Shown here one piece after another: positions 16,097 through 23,678 of a stretch of DNA of 64,000 nucleotides. The notes below the pieces were generated by a model, which was given only the letters and a program-made list of their open reading frames with translations, searched no databases and was not told the origin of the DNA. The position numbers and the translations under genes were made by a program. Source of the DNA: Heliomarina sp018223035 (lineage in GTDB: Bacteria; Pseudomonadota; Alphaproteobacteria; Rhodobacterales; Rhodobacteraceae); NCBI GenBank assembly GCA_018223035.1, contig JAAEZD010000004.1, positions 248,001-312,000 of the forward strand, read 5' to 3'. Numbering within the stretch: position 1 is the stretch's first letter; each line of letters opens with the position of its first letter.

Positions 16097-17286
16097 TCCT
16101 GCGGCTGGCATGGGCGGATATGATCCGCGACCGGTTCTTCCTGTTCTGCAACGCGGCGGTGATGGTCGGGATTCTGGTGCCGCTGCTTGTGCTTTTCGGG
16201 GTCAAGAACGGGGTCTATACGGCGCTGATCGGGGAAATGCTCGCCGATCCGGCGAATTTGCAGATTGATACGGCGGGGAACGTGACGCTGTCCGAGGCGG
16301 ATATCGCGCCGCTGCGCGACTGGCCCGAGATCGCTTTTCTGACCCCCAAGGTGCGCGGACAATTCGATTACGTAAACCTGCGCCCGGTGGACGGGCGGCG
16401 CATCCGCGCGGCACTGATGGTGCCGACCGGCGCGGGCGATCCGACATTGCCTGAGGGCGCGACGCTTGGCGAAGGTGAGGTCGCGGTGAGCGCCCAGCTT
16501 GCCGAACAGCTTGAGTTGCAGGTGGGCGATGAGGTGCAGCTCATCACGCAGGCCGAGGACCGTTCGCGCCAGCTGGTGCTGGACAAGCGGATCGGGCTGG
16601 TGCTCGACCCGGGTGCGAGTTCGGGGCGGGCGGTGCTGGCGCCGTTCGAGACGCTGTCGCTGATTGAGGCGTTTTACGACAGCTACAGCCTGCCGGAGTA
16701 CGGCATCGAAGGCAGCCGCGATCTGGCAGAGCGGGTGCCGGTCTATGCCGGTTTGCGGATCTATGGGCACCGGCTTGAGGATCTGTCTGCGCTGCAATCC
16801 CGCGTCGAGAGCGAACTGGGGCTTGGGACCACCGCCAATACACGCGCGGTCGAATCCCTTCTGGGTCTGGGGCGCAAGCTGAACATGGCGCTGGCGGGTA
16901 CGGCGGTGCTGGCCGCGCTGGGGCTGGGAGCGGCACTGGTGCTGGGGTTCTGGTCTGATGTGGCGCGCAAGCGGGGGGTGCTGGCGGGTATCGCGCTGAT
17001 CGGCGTGCCTAGCCGCCAGCTTGCGCTGTTCCCCGTGATACAGGCCGGGCTGACCGCCTGCCTCGGGTTGATCCTGTCCTTTGCGATCTTTCTTGTCGCC
17101 GGGCAGGGGGCCGAGGCGCTGTTCGGACAGGGGCTGCCCGGGGCCGCACCACTGGTGATCTTGCAGCCGGGGCAGGCGCTGGCCATCGCCGCCGCTGTGC
17201 TGGTGCTGGTGGTTCTGGGCGCCGGGGCGGCGGCCTGGTCGGCGCTGCGGCTTGACCCCGCCAGCGTGCTGCGCGAGGCCGCGTGA
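16090..17286 (+). CDS. FtsX/MacB-like ABC permease (TagS-like)
   Basis: 398 residues with the FtsX-family layout: one N-terminal transmembrane segment (about 20-42), a large periplasmic domain (about 45-265), then three C-terminal membrane segments (about 273-300, 317-342 and 362-388). The last ends in WSALRLDPASVLREAA, the typical family tail. The periplasmic domain carries GEVAVSAQLAEQLELQVGDEV, as in MacB-type porters. It partners the preceding ATPase and precedes a SUMF1-like protein. That ATPase-permease-SUMF1 set matches TagT-TagS-TagR of Pseudomonas type VI clusters in reverse order. It should pull on or signal through periplasmic partners rather than carry a small solute. Confidence 0.88.
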   Translation: MLILRLAWADMIRDRFFLFCNAAVMVGILVPLLVLFGVKNGVYTALIGEMLADPANLQIDTAGNVTLSEADIAPLRDWPEIAFLTPKVRGQFDYVNLRPVDGRRIRAALMVPTGAGDPTLPEGATLGEGEVAVSAQLAEQLELQVGDEVQLITQAEDRSRQLVLDKRIGLVLDPGASSGRAVLAPFETLSLIEAFYDSYSLPEYGIEGSRDLAERVPVYAGLRIYGHRLEDLSALQSRVESELGLGTTANTRAVESLLGLGRKLNMALAGTAVLAALGLGAALVLGFWSDVARKRGVLAGIALIGVPSRQLALFPVIQAGLTACLGLILSFAIFLVAGQGAEALFGQGLPGAAPLVILQPGQALAIAAAVLVLVVLGAGAAAWSALRLDPASVLREAA

Positions 17287-18857
17287 TGAACCGGTTTTGG
17301 ATCAATATCGCCTGTTGTCTCGCGCTGGCGGTGCCCTCGGCGGCGCAGACGGAAACCGGCGACGCGCCCTGGCCGAAAGAGCTGTACGATCCGGCCTTTG
17401 AAGGCGCACCCGCCGATCTGCTCCTGCCGATGCCCTGCGGCGGGGCGATGGCGTTCCAACGGGTGAATGTGCCGATGGAGGCCCCCGATCCGATGGCCGA
17501 CCGCCGGGTCCGGCTTGGGCAGACGCAGGAGGAAAGCGGCTATTCCGATTACCTGCACCCGGCCTTTCTGCGTGGCTCCTTCACCGATGAGAATTCAGGC
17601 GCGACCTACTACTACATCGCCCGGTATGAGCTGACCCAGGGCCAGTTCCGCGCGCTGAGCGGGGATTGCGAGGCACCGACGCGGGCGGATCGTATCGCGC
17701 AGGGCGAGATTTCGTGGTTCGACGCGCAGGCGCTCGCGCAGGCCTATTCCGGCTGGTTGCTGTCTGTGCGCCCGCCCGAACTGCCGATGGCCGATGGTGT
17801 GCCGGGGTTCGTTCGCCTGCCAACCGAGGCCGAATGGGAATATGCAACCCGGGGCGGGGCGCGGATTGAACCGACGCTGTTTCCGGGACGTCGCTTTTTT
17901 GGCGATGGCGACCTGCGCGACTATGCGCGCTATCAGGCGCCCGGATCGTCGCGGGGTACGCTGGGTGCGGTGGGGCTGCGCAAACCCAATCCGCTTGGGC
18001 TTTACGACGTATACGGCAATGCCGAGGAGTTGATGATGGAACCGTTCCGGCTGAACGCGCTGGGACGTGCGGGCGGGCAGGTGGGCGGTATCGTCACGCG
18101 CGGCGGATCGGTCCTGTCGCAGGCCGCGCAGATCTACAGCGCGGTGCGTACCGAATACCCGCCCTATGACCTGTCGAGTGGGCAGCCGCTGGGGGCCGAG
18201 ACCTTTGGCATGCGGCTGGTTATTGCCACCCACATCACCACCTCCGACGCGCGGCTGCGCGCGATCCGCGATAGGTGGCAGGCGTTGGCCGATACGCTGG
18301 ATGTGCAGACCGATGCCGATCCGCAGACCTTGCTGTCAGGGCTGATCGAGGCGGAGATCGACCCGTCGCGGCGCGATGCGCTGACCGATCTTGATCTTGA
18401 ATTCCGTCGCGCGACCGACCGCGCCCAGACCGCGCTGCAACAATCGGCGCGGGCGACTTTGCTGGCGGGGGCGGTGTTCGTCGATTCCATTATCGAGACG
18501 ACGGCAGATATCGCGGCGAAGGCCGCCAATATCCGGATGCTGGTGGATCTGCAGCGTGCGCGGAGCCAGACGCCGGTTTATGCCCGTCAGCTTGACCGGC
18601 ATGTCGAAGAGATCAACGCCATGCGGCGCGAGCAGGCGACGTTCCTTCTGTCGTTTCGCGCCGCCCTTGAATCGCTAAGCTCGGATGTGCCGGAACCGGC
18701 ACGGGTTGCGGCCTATAACGTGCTGAGCGAGGAATTGTCGCTTGCCGGGCGCGGGCAGCTGGCGCGGATGCTGGAGCGTTTCTGGGAAGACCTTGCGTAT
18801 TACGGTGCGCATCCGGATCTGGAAATCGACGCGCTGCGCGACCTCGCGCTTCAGTGA
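17286..18857 (+). CDS. periplasmic SUMF1/formylglycine-enzyme-like protein (TagR-like), probably non-catalytic
   Basis: 523 residues; the start ATG overlaps the permease stop (TGATG). A signal peptide is present (MNRFWINIACCLALAVPSAAQ). Residues ~60-315 match the formylglycine-generating enzyme fold: YYIARYELTQGQFRAL, SWFDAQALAQAYSGWL, RLPTEAEWEYATRGG, NPLGLYDVYGNAEEL, GGIVTRGGSVLSQAAQIYSAVR and ETFGMRLV. In true FGE the segment after RGGS carries the two catalytic cysteines; here it reads VLSQAAQIY with none, as expected of a structural member such as TagR. The C-terminal ~190 residues are long helices, probably coiled coil. It is the last gene of the packed operon. Confidence 0.87.
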   Translation: MNRFWINIACCLALAVPSAAQTETGDAPWPKELYDPAFEGAPADLLLPMPCGGAMAFQRVNVPMEAPDPMADRRVRLGQTQEESGYSDYLHPAFLRGSFTDENSGATYYYIARYELTQGQFRALSGDCEAPTRADRIAQGEISWFDAQALAQAYSGWLLSVRPPELPMADGVPGFVRLPTEAEWEYATRGGARIEPTLFPGRRFFGDGDLRDYARYQAPGSSRGTLGAVGLRKPNPLGLYDVYGNAEELMMEPFRLNALGRAGGQVGGIVTRGGSVLSQAAQIYSAVRTEYPPYDLSSGQPLGAETFGMRLVIATHITTSDARLRAIRDRWQALADTLDVQTDADPQTLLSGLIEAEIDPSRRDALTDLDLEFRRATDRAQTALQQSARATLLAGAVFVDSIIETTADIAAKAANIRMLVDLQRARSQTPVYARQLDRHVEEINAMRREQATFLLSFRAALESLSSDVPEPARVAAYNVLSEELSLAGRGQLARMLERFWEDLAYYGAHPDLEIDALRDLALQ

Positions 18858-19054
18858 GATCGGCACAGGAGGGCGAGCGGTGCGGATTTGCGCCAATTCC
18901 CCTTAATTTGATCGCGGTGATCGGTATGCACGCTTGACTTTCAAGTCTATGTTTGTTCGTCTCTTGTTCCATGGCGGGGAGTCATTGACCACCGTACCGA
19001 TCATGTTGTGTGCGCGTGGCTGACCAAAGTTTGCTACCGGAGGGTTTCTTTATC

Positions 19055-20386
19055 ATGTTTAAAACAAAACACATTTGTGCGTCATTCGTGGCTGCCAGCC
19101 TTGTGGCGGTGCCGGTTCAGCGGGCTCAGGCCAACGAGGCTGCGGCATTCCTGGGCGGTGCGCTTCTTAGCGGCATCATCGTGAACGAAGTCAACAAGAA
19201 CAAGCGTCGCCAGACCTACACCAGAAGTTCGAATTCGGCGGCTTACTCGGCGCAGCGCGCCCAAAACCGTCAGGTTCAGACCGCGCTGAACTATTTCGGC
19301 TATAATGTCGGCAGCGCCGATGGTGTGCTGGGCAGCCGTTCGCGCGCGGGCATCTCGCAGTACCAGGCGCAGATGGGGTTCAACCCGGACGGTCAGCTTG
19401 ACGATTACGAGCGTGACTTTCTGCTGGGCAGCCACCAGCGCGCGCTCGCAAGCTCGCATGTAGCGCCCTATAACCAGATCATCGCGTCGCAGGGGCCGTC
19501 CGGTCTGCTGCGGACCTATCGCAACGAACAGCTTGGCATTTCGACCACAGCCGCGGTTCAGCCCGCGCCGGCCCCGGCTCCGATTCCTGCGCCCGCCCCT
19601 GCACCGGTTGCGGCGGCAGCAGCCCCTGCGCCGGCTCCCGCGCCTGCTCCGGCGCCGGCCCCGACACAGCCTGTCACCACCCGGTCGGAAACCGCAACGC
19701 TGCCTAACTTTACCTTTGGGCAGACCGACCGCTCGGTCAACGAGCACTGCAACGAGATCAACGTGCTGACTGCCGCCAATGGCGGGATCACCGCACCGGG
19801 CCGCGTGTCGGATTCCGAATTCGTGCTGAACGAACAGTTCTGCCTTGCCCGGACCCATGCGATGGCGGAAAGCAGCTCGATCACCGCGACCATCCCGAAC
19901 ATGACGGATTCGCAGATCGAGGCACAGTGCGGCGGTCTTGCGCAGGTCATCGCGCCGCAGCTTGACGGTCTGTCGACCAAGCGTCCCGATCAGGTGATCA
20001 GCGATGCGTCGGCCGTGCTGCAAAGCTCGGGCCAGCCGATGGATCAGCTTGTCTCCGGCGGCAAGGTCTGCCTGGGTGTTGGCTACCGTATTGACGATGC
20101 GCAGATGGCGCTGGCTTCGGCCGTGCTGCTCGCCTCGGCCGGTCAGCTTGGCTATGGGGAAGCAGTGAGCCACCACATGCGCGAAGGCTTTGGCACATCC
20201 AAGGCGGATGCGTCCAAGTCGACCGCATGGATGAACCTCGCGATGGACTCGGTTTCTTCGACCGCGGGTGCGGCGGTGATGGGCCAGTCGCCTGACCGTG
20301 TCGCCGTTATCGAAGAAGCGCTGAGCGGCAGCGGTGGCGGCGCAAGCAGCGCGGCGCTCCCGGTCTTCTCGGTGCCGAAGAACTGA
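19055..20386 (+). CDS. exported peptidoglycan-binding-domain protein
   Basis: 443 residues from ATG 19055, with GGAGG 11 bases upstream. A signal peptide ends near VQRAQA. A glycine-rich hydrophobic stretch (FLGGALLSGIIVNEV) and a PG_binding_1-type repeat follow (RQVQTALNYFGYNVGSADGVLGSRSRAGISQYQ, about residues 66-100). Then comes an Ala/Pro-rich linker (AAVQPAPAPAPIPAP) and a conserved-looking C-terminal domain with paired cysteines (HCNEINVLTAANGG, CLARTHAMA, CGGLAQVI, KVCLGVGYRID). It should sit in the periplasm or outer envelope. It is separated from the SUMF1-like gene by about 200 bases, so it probably has its own promoter. A relationship with the srf operon is possible but not shown. 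Confidence 0.78.
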   Translation: MFKTKHICASFVAASLVAVPVQRAQANEAAAFLGGALLSGIIVNEVNKNKRRQTYTRSSNSAAYSAQRAQNRQVQTALNYFGYNVGSADGVLGSRSRAGISQYQAQMGFNPDGQLDDYERDFLLGSHQRALASSHVAPYNQIIASQGPSGLLRTYRNEQLGISTTAAVQPAPAPAPIPAPAPAPVAAAAAPAPAPAPAPAPAPTQPVTTRSETATLPNFTFGQTDRSVNEHCNEINVLTAANGGITAPGRVSDSEFVLNEQFCLARTHAMAESSSITATIPNMTDSQIEAQCGGLAQVIAPQLDGLSTKRPDQVISDASAVLQSSGQPMDQLVSGGKVCLGVGYRIDDAQMALASAVLLASAGQLGYGEAVSHHMREGFGTSKADASKSTAWMNLAMDSVSSTAGAAVMGQSPDRVAVIEEALSGSGGGASSAALPVFSVPKN

Positions 20387-20411
20387 TCGACACGACATTC
20401 CGGACATAGGG

Positions 20412-20444
20412 GAATCGCCTGCCGTCTTCGGCGGGCGATTTTCG
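20412..20444 (+). terminator. Rho-independent terminator
   Basis: The hairpin ATCGCCTGCCG / CGGCGGGCGAT (one G-T pair, loop TCTT) runs into TTTT, 25 bases after the peptidoglycan-binding gene. Confidence 0.75.
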
Positions 20445-20607
20445 TTTCAGCCAAGGACAGCCATTTCAGGCACGGGCCGATTGCCGGAACATGCGTCCCA
20501 TGGGCACAGACATGCGGAACTTAACGTCTTTATGACGCGCGGGTGCTTGAATGCTTGGCGGGGCTGATCTAGCTAGACCTCAAACGGTGCAACGGAAAGC
20601 CGCCCTA

Positions 20608-20946
20608 ATGACCTATATCGTCAACGACAACTGCATTGCCTGCAAATACACCGACTGCGTCGAAGTCTGTCCCGTGGACTGCTTTTACGAAGGCGAGAAC
20701 ATGCTGGTCATCCATCCGGATGAATGCATCGATTGCGGCGTGTGCGAACCGGAATGCCCGGCGGATGCGATCCGTCCGGACACGGATCCCGAGGCCGAGA
20801 AATGGGTCGAATTCAACCGCAAGTACTCCGAGCTCTGGCCGGTCATCATCACCCGCAAGGATCCGCTGCCCGAGGCCGAGGAGCGCGATGGCGAAGAGGG
20901 CAAGCTGGACAAATACTTCTCGGAAGCGCCGGGCGAGGGCGGCTGA
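20608..20946 (+). CDS. fdxA: ferredoxin FdxA (7Fe, [3Fe-4S][4Fe-4S])
   Basis: 112 residues from ATG 20608 (MTYIVNDNCIACKYTDCVEV). The N-terminal clusters are NCIACKYTDCVEVCPVDCF and ECIDCGVCEPECPADAI, as in seven-iron ferredoxins. The C-terminal extension (EAEKWVEFNRKYSELWPVI) is typical of alphaproteobacterial FdxA. It is a soluble one-electron carrier. The fdxA-carD neighbourhood is conserved in alphaproteobacteria; the S4-domain RNA-binding gene sometimes found upstream is absent here. A perfect 9-base hairpin at 21018-21040 may end its transcript. Confidence 0.95.
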   Translation: MTYIVNDNCIACKYTDCVEVCPVDCFYEGENMLVIHPDECIDCGVCEPECPADAIRPDTDPEAEKWVEFNRKYSELWPVIITRKDPLPEAEERDGEEGKLDKYFSEAPGEGG

Positions 20947-21017
20947 TCGATTCGCCCTTTGCGTTGCACGGCAAGGCATGCCACAGTGCGAAAAATGCCG
21001 TGTTTCACTGAGGTTTC

Positions 21018-21040
21018 GAAGATGACCCAACGTCATCTTC
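21018..21040 (+). terminator. possible terminator hairpin after fdxA
   Basis: The perfect inverted repeat GAAGATGAC / GTCATCTTC with loop CCAAC is followed only by a short interrupted T-run, so termination is uncertain. The surrounding 20947-21221 spacer shows no other gene and should contain the carD promoter. Confidence 0.45.
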
Positions 21041-21221
21041 CAATCATGCACTTTTTGTGATATATTTATCCTACAGATGATGGAAAATACCGGATCGTCC
21101 GCGACGCGCTCACGTCGGGATGGGCATATCGGAGATTGAGAACGCTGTTGGACGGGTCATGGATGTGGCCCGCTGCGGTGTCTTTGTCGCCTAAAGCACC
21201 CGGTCTGCAAGGAAGTGCTGA

Positions 21222-21731
21222 ATGACCAAATCAAAGAAGCTGGAATTTCGTCCCAACGAGTATGTTGTTTACCCGGCGCATGGCGTCGGTCAGATCGTAT
21301 CCATCGAGGAGCAGGAAGTCGCGGGTATCGCGCTTGAACTCTTTGTGATCTCCTTCGAAAAAGACAAGATGACCCTGCGGGTGCCCACGAACAAGGCAAC
21401 CGAGATCGGCATGCGCTCGCTAAGTTCGCCCGATGTGATCAGTCAGGCGATGAAGACGCTCAAGGGCAAGGCCAAGGTCAAGCGGGCCATGTGGTCGCGC
21501 CGCGCGCAGGAATATGAACAGAAAATCAACTCGGGCGACCTGATTTCGATTGCCGAGGTCGTGCGCGACCTGCACCGCACCGACGATCAGCGTGAGCAGA
21601 GCTATTCCGAGCGTCAGCTCTATGAAGCGGCTCTGGAACGTCTGACCCGCGAAGTCGCGGCTGTCAGCGGTGGCGATGAAACCGTTGCGGCCAAGCAGGT
21701 CGACGATGTGCTAATGTCGCGCGCCGCCTGA
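21222..21731 (+). CDS. carD: CarD/CdnL-family RNA polymerase-binding regulator
   Basis: 169 residues with the N-terminal RNA polymerase beta-subunit-interacting Tudor-like domain (EYVVYPAHGVGQIVSIEEQEVAG...LELFVISFEKDKMTLRVPTNK, residues 12-65). A C-terminal helical DNA-contact domain follows (MKTLKGKAKVKRAMWSRRAQEYEQKINSGD). This family stabilises open complexes at sigma-70 promoters such as rRNA promoters. The ribosome site AAGGAAG lies 8 bases upstream. It ends at a strong terminator whose T-run reaches the stop codon of the convergent cobS. Confidence 0.95.
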   Translation: MTKSKKLEFRPNEYVVYPAHGVGQIVSIEEQEVAGIALELFVISFEKDKMTLRVPTNKATEIGMRSLSSPDVISQAMKTLKGKAKVKRAMWSRRAQEYEQKINSGDLISIAEVVRDLHRTDDQREQSYSERQLYEAALERLTREVAAVSGGDETVAAKQVDDVLMSRAA

Positions 21732-21752
21732 TAAAGCCTAACAAGTTTTGTG

Positions 21753-21788
21753 AAAAACCGGTCGTCCCTTGGGCGGCCGGTTTTTTTT
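21753..21788 (+). terminator. Rho-independent terminator of carD
   Basis: A GC-rich hairpin (ACCGGTCGTCCC / GGGCGGCCGGT, with G-T pairs) is flanked by A5 and T8. The T-run overlaps the stop codon of convergent cobS, so it may serve both strands. Confidence 0.85.
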
Positions 21789-22548
21789 ATGTGGCGGCTA
21801 ATGCGATGAGCAGGGTGATTTCGCTGACTTGCTGGCTGGCCCCAAGAATGTCGCCGGTCTGGCCGCCGATCTTGCGTTTGGCGATCACGGCGAGAATGCC
21901 GACGGCCAAGACGGCCAGCAGGAATGGCCCGATTACCGCAGGACCGCTCGCCAACAGCGCAATGAAAAGTCCAAGGCCAAGCGCGCCCATACTGGTGGTC
22001 CACCCGGGCCGTCCGACGCTATGCGACAGACCGTCCGCGCGGGCATGGGGCAGCGCCGTCATCATCGCAGGCAGAACCGCACGAGACAGGGTGGCAACGG
22101 CGAGGATCGCCAAGACTCCGGTTTCGAGAATTGCCGCCAACGCCATCCAGCGCAGACCCAACGACAGGATCAAGGCCAGCACGCCGTAACTGCCAATGGC
22201 GCTGTCCTTCATGATCTCAAGCCTGCGGGCGCGGTCGAACCCGCCCCAGAGACCGTCGGCGGTATCGGCCAGCCCGTCCTCGTGCATGGCGCCGGTCACC
22301 ATGATCTGGACGGTCAGTACCAGCCCGGCGGCGATCAGGGGCGAAATGCCAAACGCAAGGGCCGCCCAGCCAGCAAACGCCGCCGGGACGGCGACCGCCA
22401 GCCCGGCGAGCGGAAAGGCCCATGCGGCACTGGCCTGACGTTGAAAGGCCCTCGCGGGAAGCTTGGGCAGGGGCAGACGCGTCAGCAGAACGCAGGCAAG
22501 CAACGGGTCCGTAAGTGAAATCCGACCGGCTGTTTTGCCACCTTCCAT
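21787..22548 (-). CDS. cobS: adenosylcobinamide-GDP ribazoletransferase CobS
   Basis: 253 residues, a multi-pass membrane enzyme. The conserved metal/substrate region is TGAMHEDGLADTADGLWGG (about 86-104), followed by IMKDSAIGSYGVLAL, both hallmarks of CobS. It joins adenosylcobinamide-GDP to alpha-ribazole (phosphate) to make adenosylcobalamin (phosphate) at the inner membrane. It is divergent from cobT across a 69-base spacer; cobT makes the alpha-ribazole phosphate that CobS uses. No cobalamin riboswitch fold was recognised in the short spacer. Confidence 0.95.
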   Translation of the reverse strand: MEGGKTAGRISLTDPLLACVLLTRLPLPKLPARAFQRQASAAWAFPLAGLAVAVPAAFAGWAALAFGISPLIAAGLVLTVQIMVTGAMHEDGLADTADGLWGGFDRARRLEIMKDSAIGSYGVLALILSLGLRWMALAAILETGVLAILAVATLSRAVLPAMMTALPHARADGLSHSVGRPGWTTSMGALGLGLFIALLASGPAVIGPFLLAVLAVGILAVIAKRKIGGQTGDILGASQQVSEITLLIALAAT

Positions 22549-22617
22549 GCGCGGCGCCCTTTCTTGGGGTTGTGATGCTCTGCCCAGCGGTTAAACAACG
22601 GGGTCAGTTTCGATGCA

Positions 22618-23646
22618 ATGAGGCTTTCAATGCTGCCCGATCTTACAAACATGGACACGTTACGCGATCTGCTGAGATCGGCCCCGGGGATCGGGGTCGA
22701 TGCACGGGCCGCCGCGACTGAACGCAATGCCCAGCTGACCAAGCCGCCGGGGGCGCTGGGGCGTCTCGAGGATCTGGCGATCTGGTACGCAGGCTGGCGG
22801 GGCGAGGCGCGGCCCAGCATCGCGACGCCGCATGTGATCGTATTCGCGGGCAATCACGGGGTGACGGCGCAGGGTGTTTCGGCCTTTCCGCCGGCAGTGA
22901 CCGAGCAGATGGTCGCGAATTTCCAGCATGGCGGCGCGGCAATCAACCAGCTTGCGCAGGCGGCGGGCGCCCGGATGGATGTGCATGCGCTTGAGCTCGA
23001 CCGTCCGACCGGCGATTTTACCGAAAAGGCCGCCATGAGCGACGAAGAATGTCTGGACGCGCTGCGCCAGGGCTGGTCGGCGGTGGACCTGTCCGCAGAT
23101 CTCTTGGTGGTTGGAGAGATGGGCATTGGCAATACCACTTCGGCAGCGGCACTCTGCCATGCGCTCTTTGGTGGCAATGCGGCTGACTGGACCGGGCGTG
23201 GCACCGGCGTCGACGAGGCAGGGCTTTCGATCAAGACTCAGGTGGTCGCGCGGGCGGTGGGGCTGCATGGCGGGGCAGGCGATGGCCTGTCGCTGCTGGC
23301 CCGGCTTGGCGGACGCGAAGTCGCGGCGATGGCGGGGGCCATCGCGGCTGCACGGGTGCTGCGCATCCCGGTGATCCTTGACGGGTTCATTTGCTGCGCG
23401 GCGGCGGCCTGCCTGCAGAACGTGGCGGCAGGCGCGCTCGATCACGCGGTTGCAGGCCATCAGAGCGCCGAGGGCGCCCACGGCGCTCTGCTGCAACGGC
23501 TGGGCAAGGATCCGATCCTGTCGCTGGGCCTGCGGCTTGGCGAAGGCTCTGGCGCGGCGCTTGCGATCAATATCCTCAAGAGCGCGGTGGCCTGTCACAG
23601 CGGCATGGCGACATTCGCCGAGGCGGGCGTTGCTGCTGGAAACTGA
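22618..23646 (+). CDS. cobT: nicotinate-nucleotide-dimethylbenzimidazole phosphoribosyltransferase CobT
   Basis: Up to 342 residues; starts at 22618, 22630 or 22651 (MDTLRDLL) are all possible. Family motifs are FAGNHGVTAQGVSAFPPAVT (about 82-101), LLVVGEMGIGNTTSAAALC (about 161-179, the conserved EMGIGNTT) and a C-terminal GLRLGEGSGAALAI, which contains the catalytic Glu. It transfers the phosphoribosyl of nicotinate mononucleotide to dimethylbenzimidazole, giving alpha-ribazole phosphate for CobS. It is followed by a terminator shared with the convergent antiporter gene. Confidence 0.95.
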   Translation: MRLSMLPDLTNMDTLRDLLRSAPGIGVDARAAATERNAQLTKPPGALGRLEDLAIWYAGWRGEARPSIATPHVIVFAGNHGVTAQGVSAFPPAVTEQMVANFQHGGAAINQLAQAAGARMDVHALELDRPTGDFTEKAAMSDEECLDALRQGWSAVDLSADLLVVGEMGIGNTTSAAALCHALFGGNAADWTGRGTGVDEAGLSIKTQVVARAVGLHGGAGDGLSLLARLGGREVAAMAGAIAAARVLRIPVILDGFICCAAAACLQNVAAGALDHAVAGHQSAEGAHGALLQRLGKDPILSLGLRLGEGSGAALAINILKSAVACHSGMATFAEAGVAAGN

Positions 23647-23648
23647 GT

Positions 23649-23676
23649 GATCGCCCGGTCCCGAAACCGGGCGATC
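23649..23676. terminator. bidirectional terminator between cobT and the Kef-type gene
   Basis: A perfect 11-base stem GATCGCCCGGT / ACCGGGCGATC with loop CCCGAA sits between the two convergent stop codons. The following T-run is short (CTTT). Confidence 0.7.
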
Positions 23677-23678
23677 CT

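Noticed and set aside
18934..18962. TTGACT with an overlapping GACTTTCAAGTC dyad as promoter of the peptidoglycan-binding gene
   Set aside because: No -10 box at proper spacing could be found, so the dyad is too weak to list as a promoter.
22549..22617. Cobalamin riboswitch between cobS and cobT
   Set aside because: The spacer is only 69 bases and lacks a B12-box-like element; the fold needs about 200 bases.
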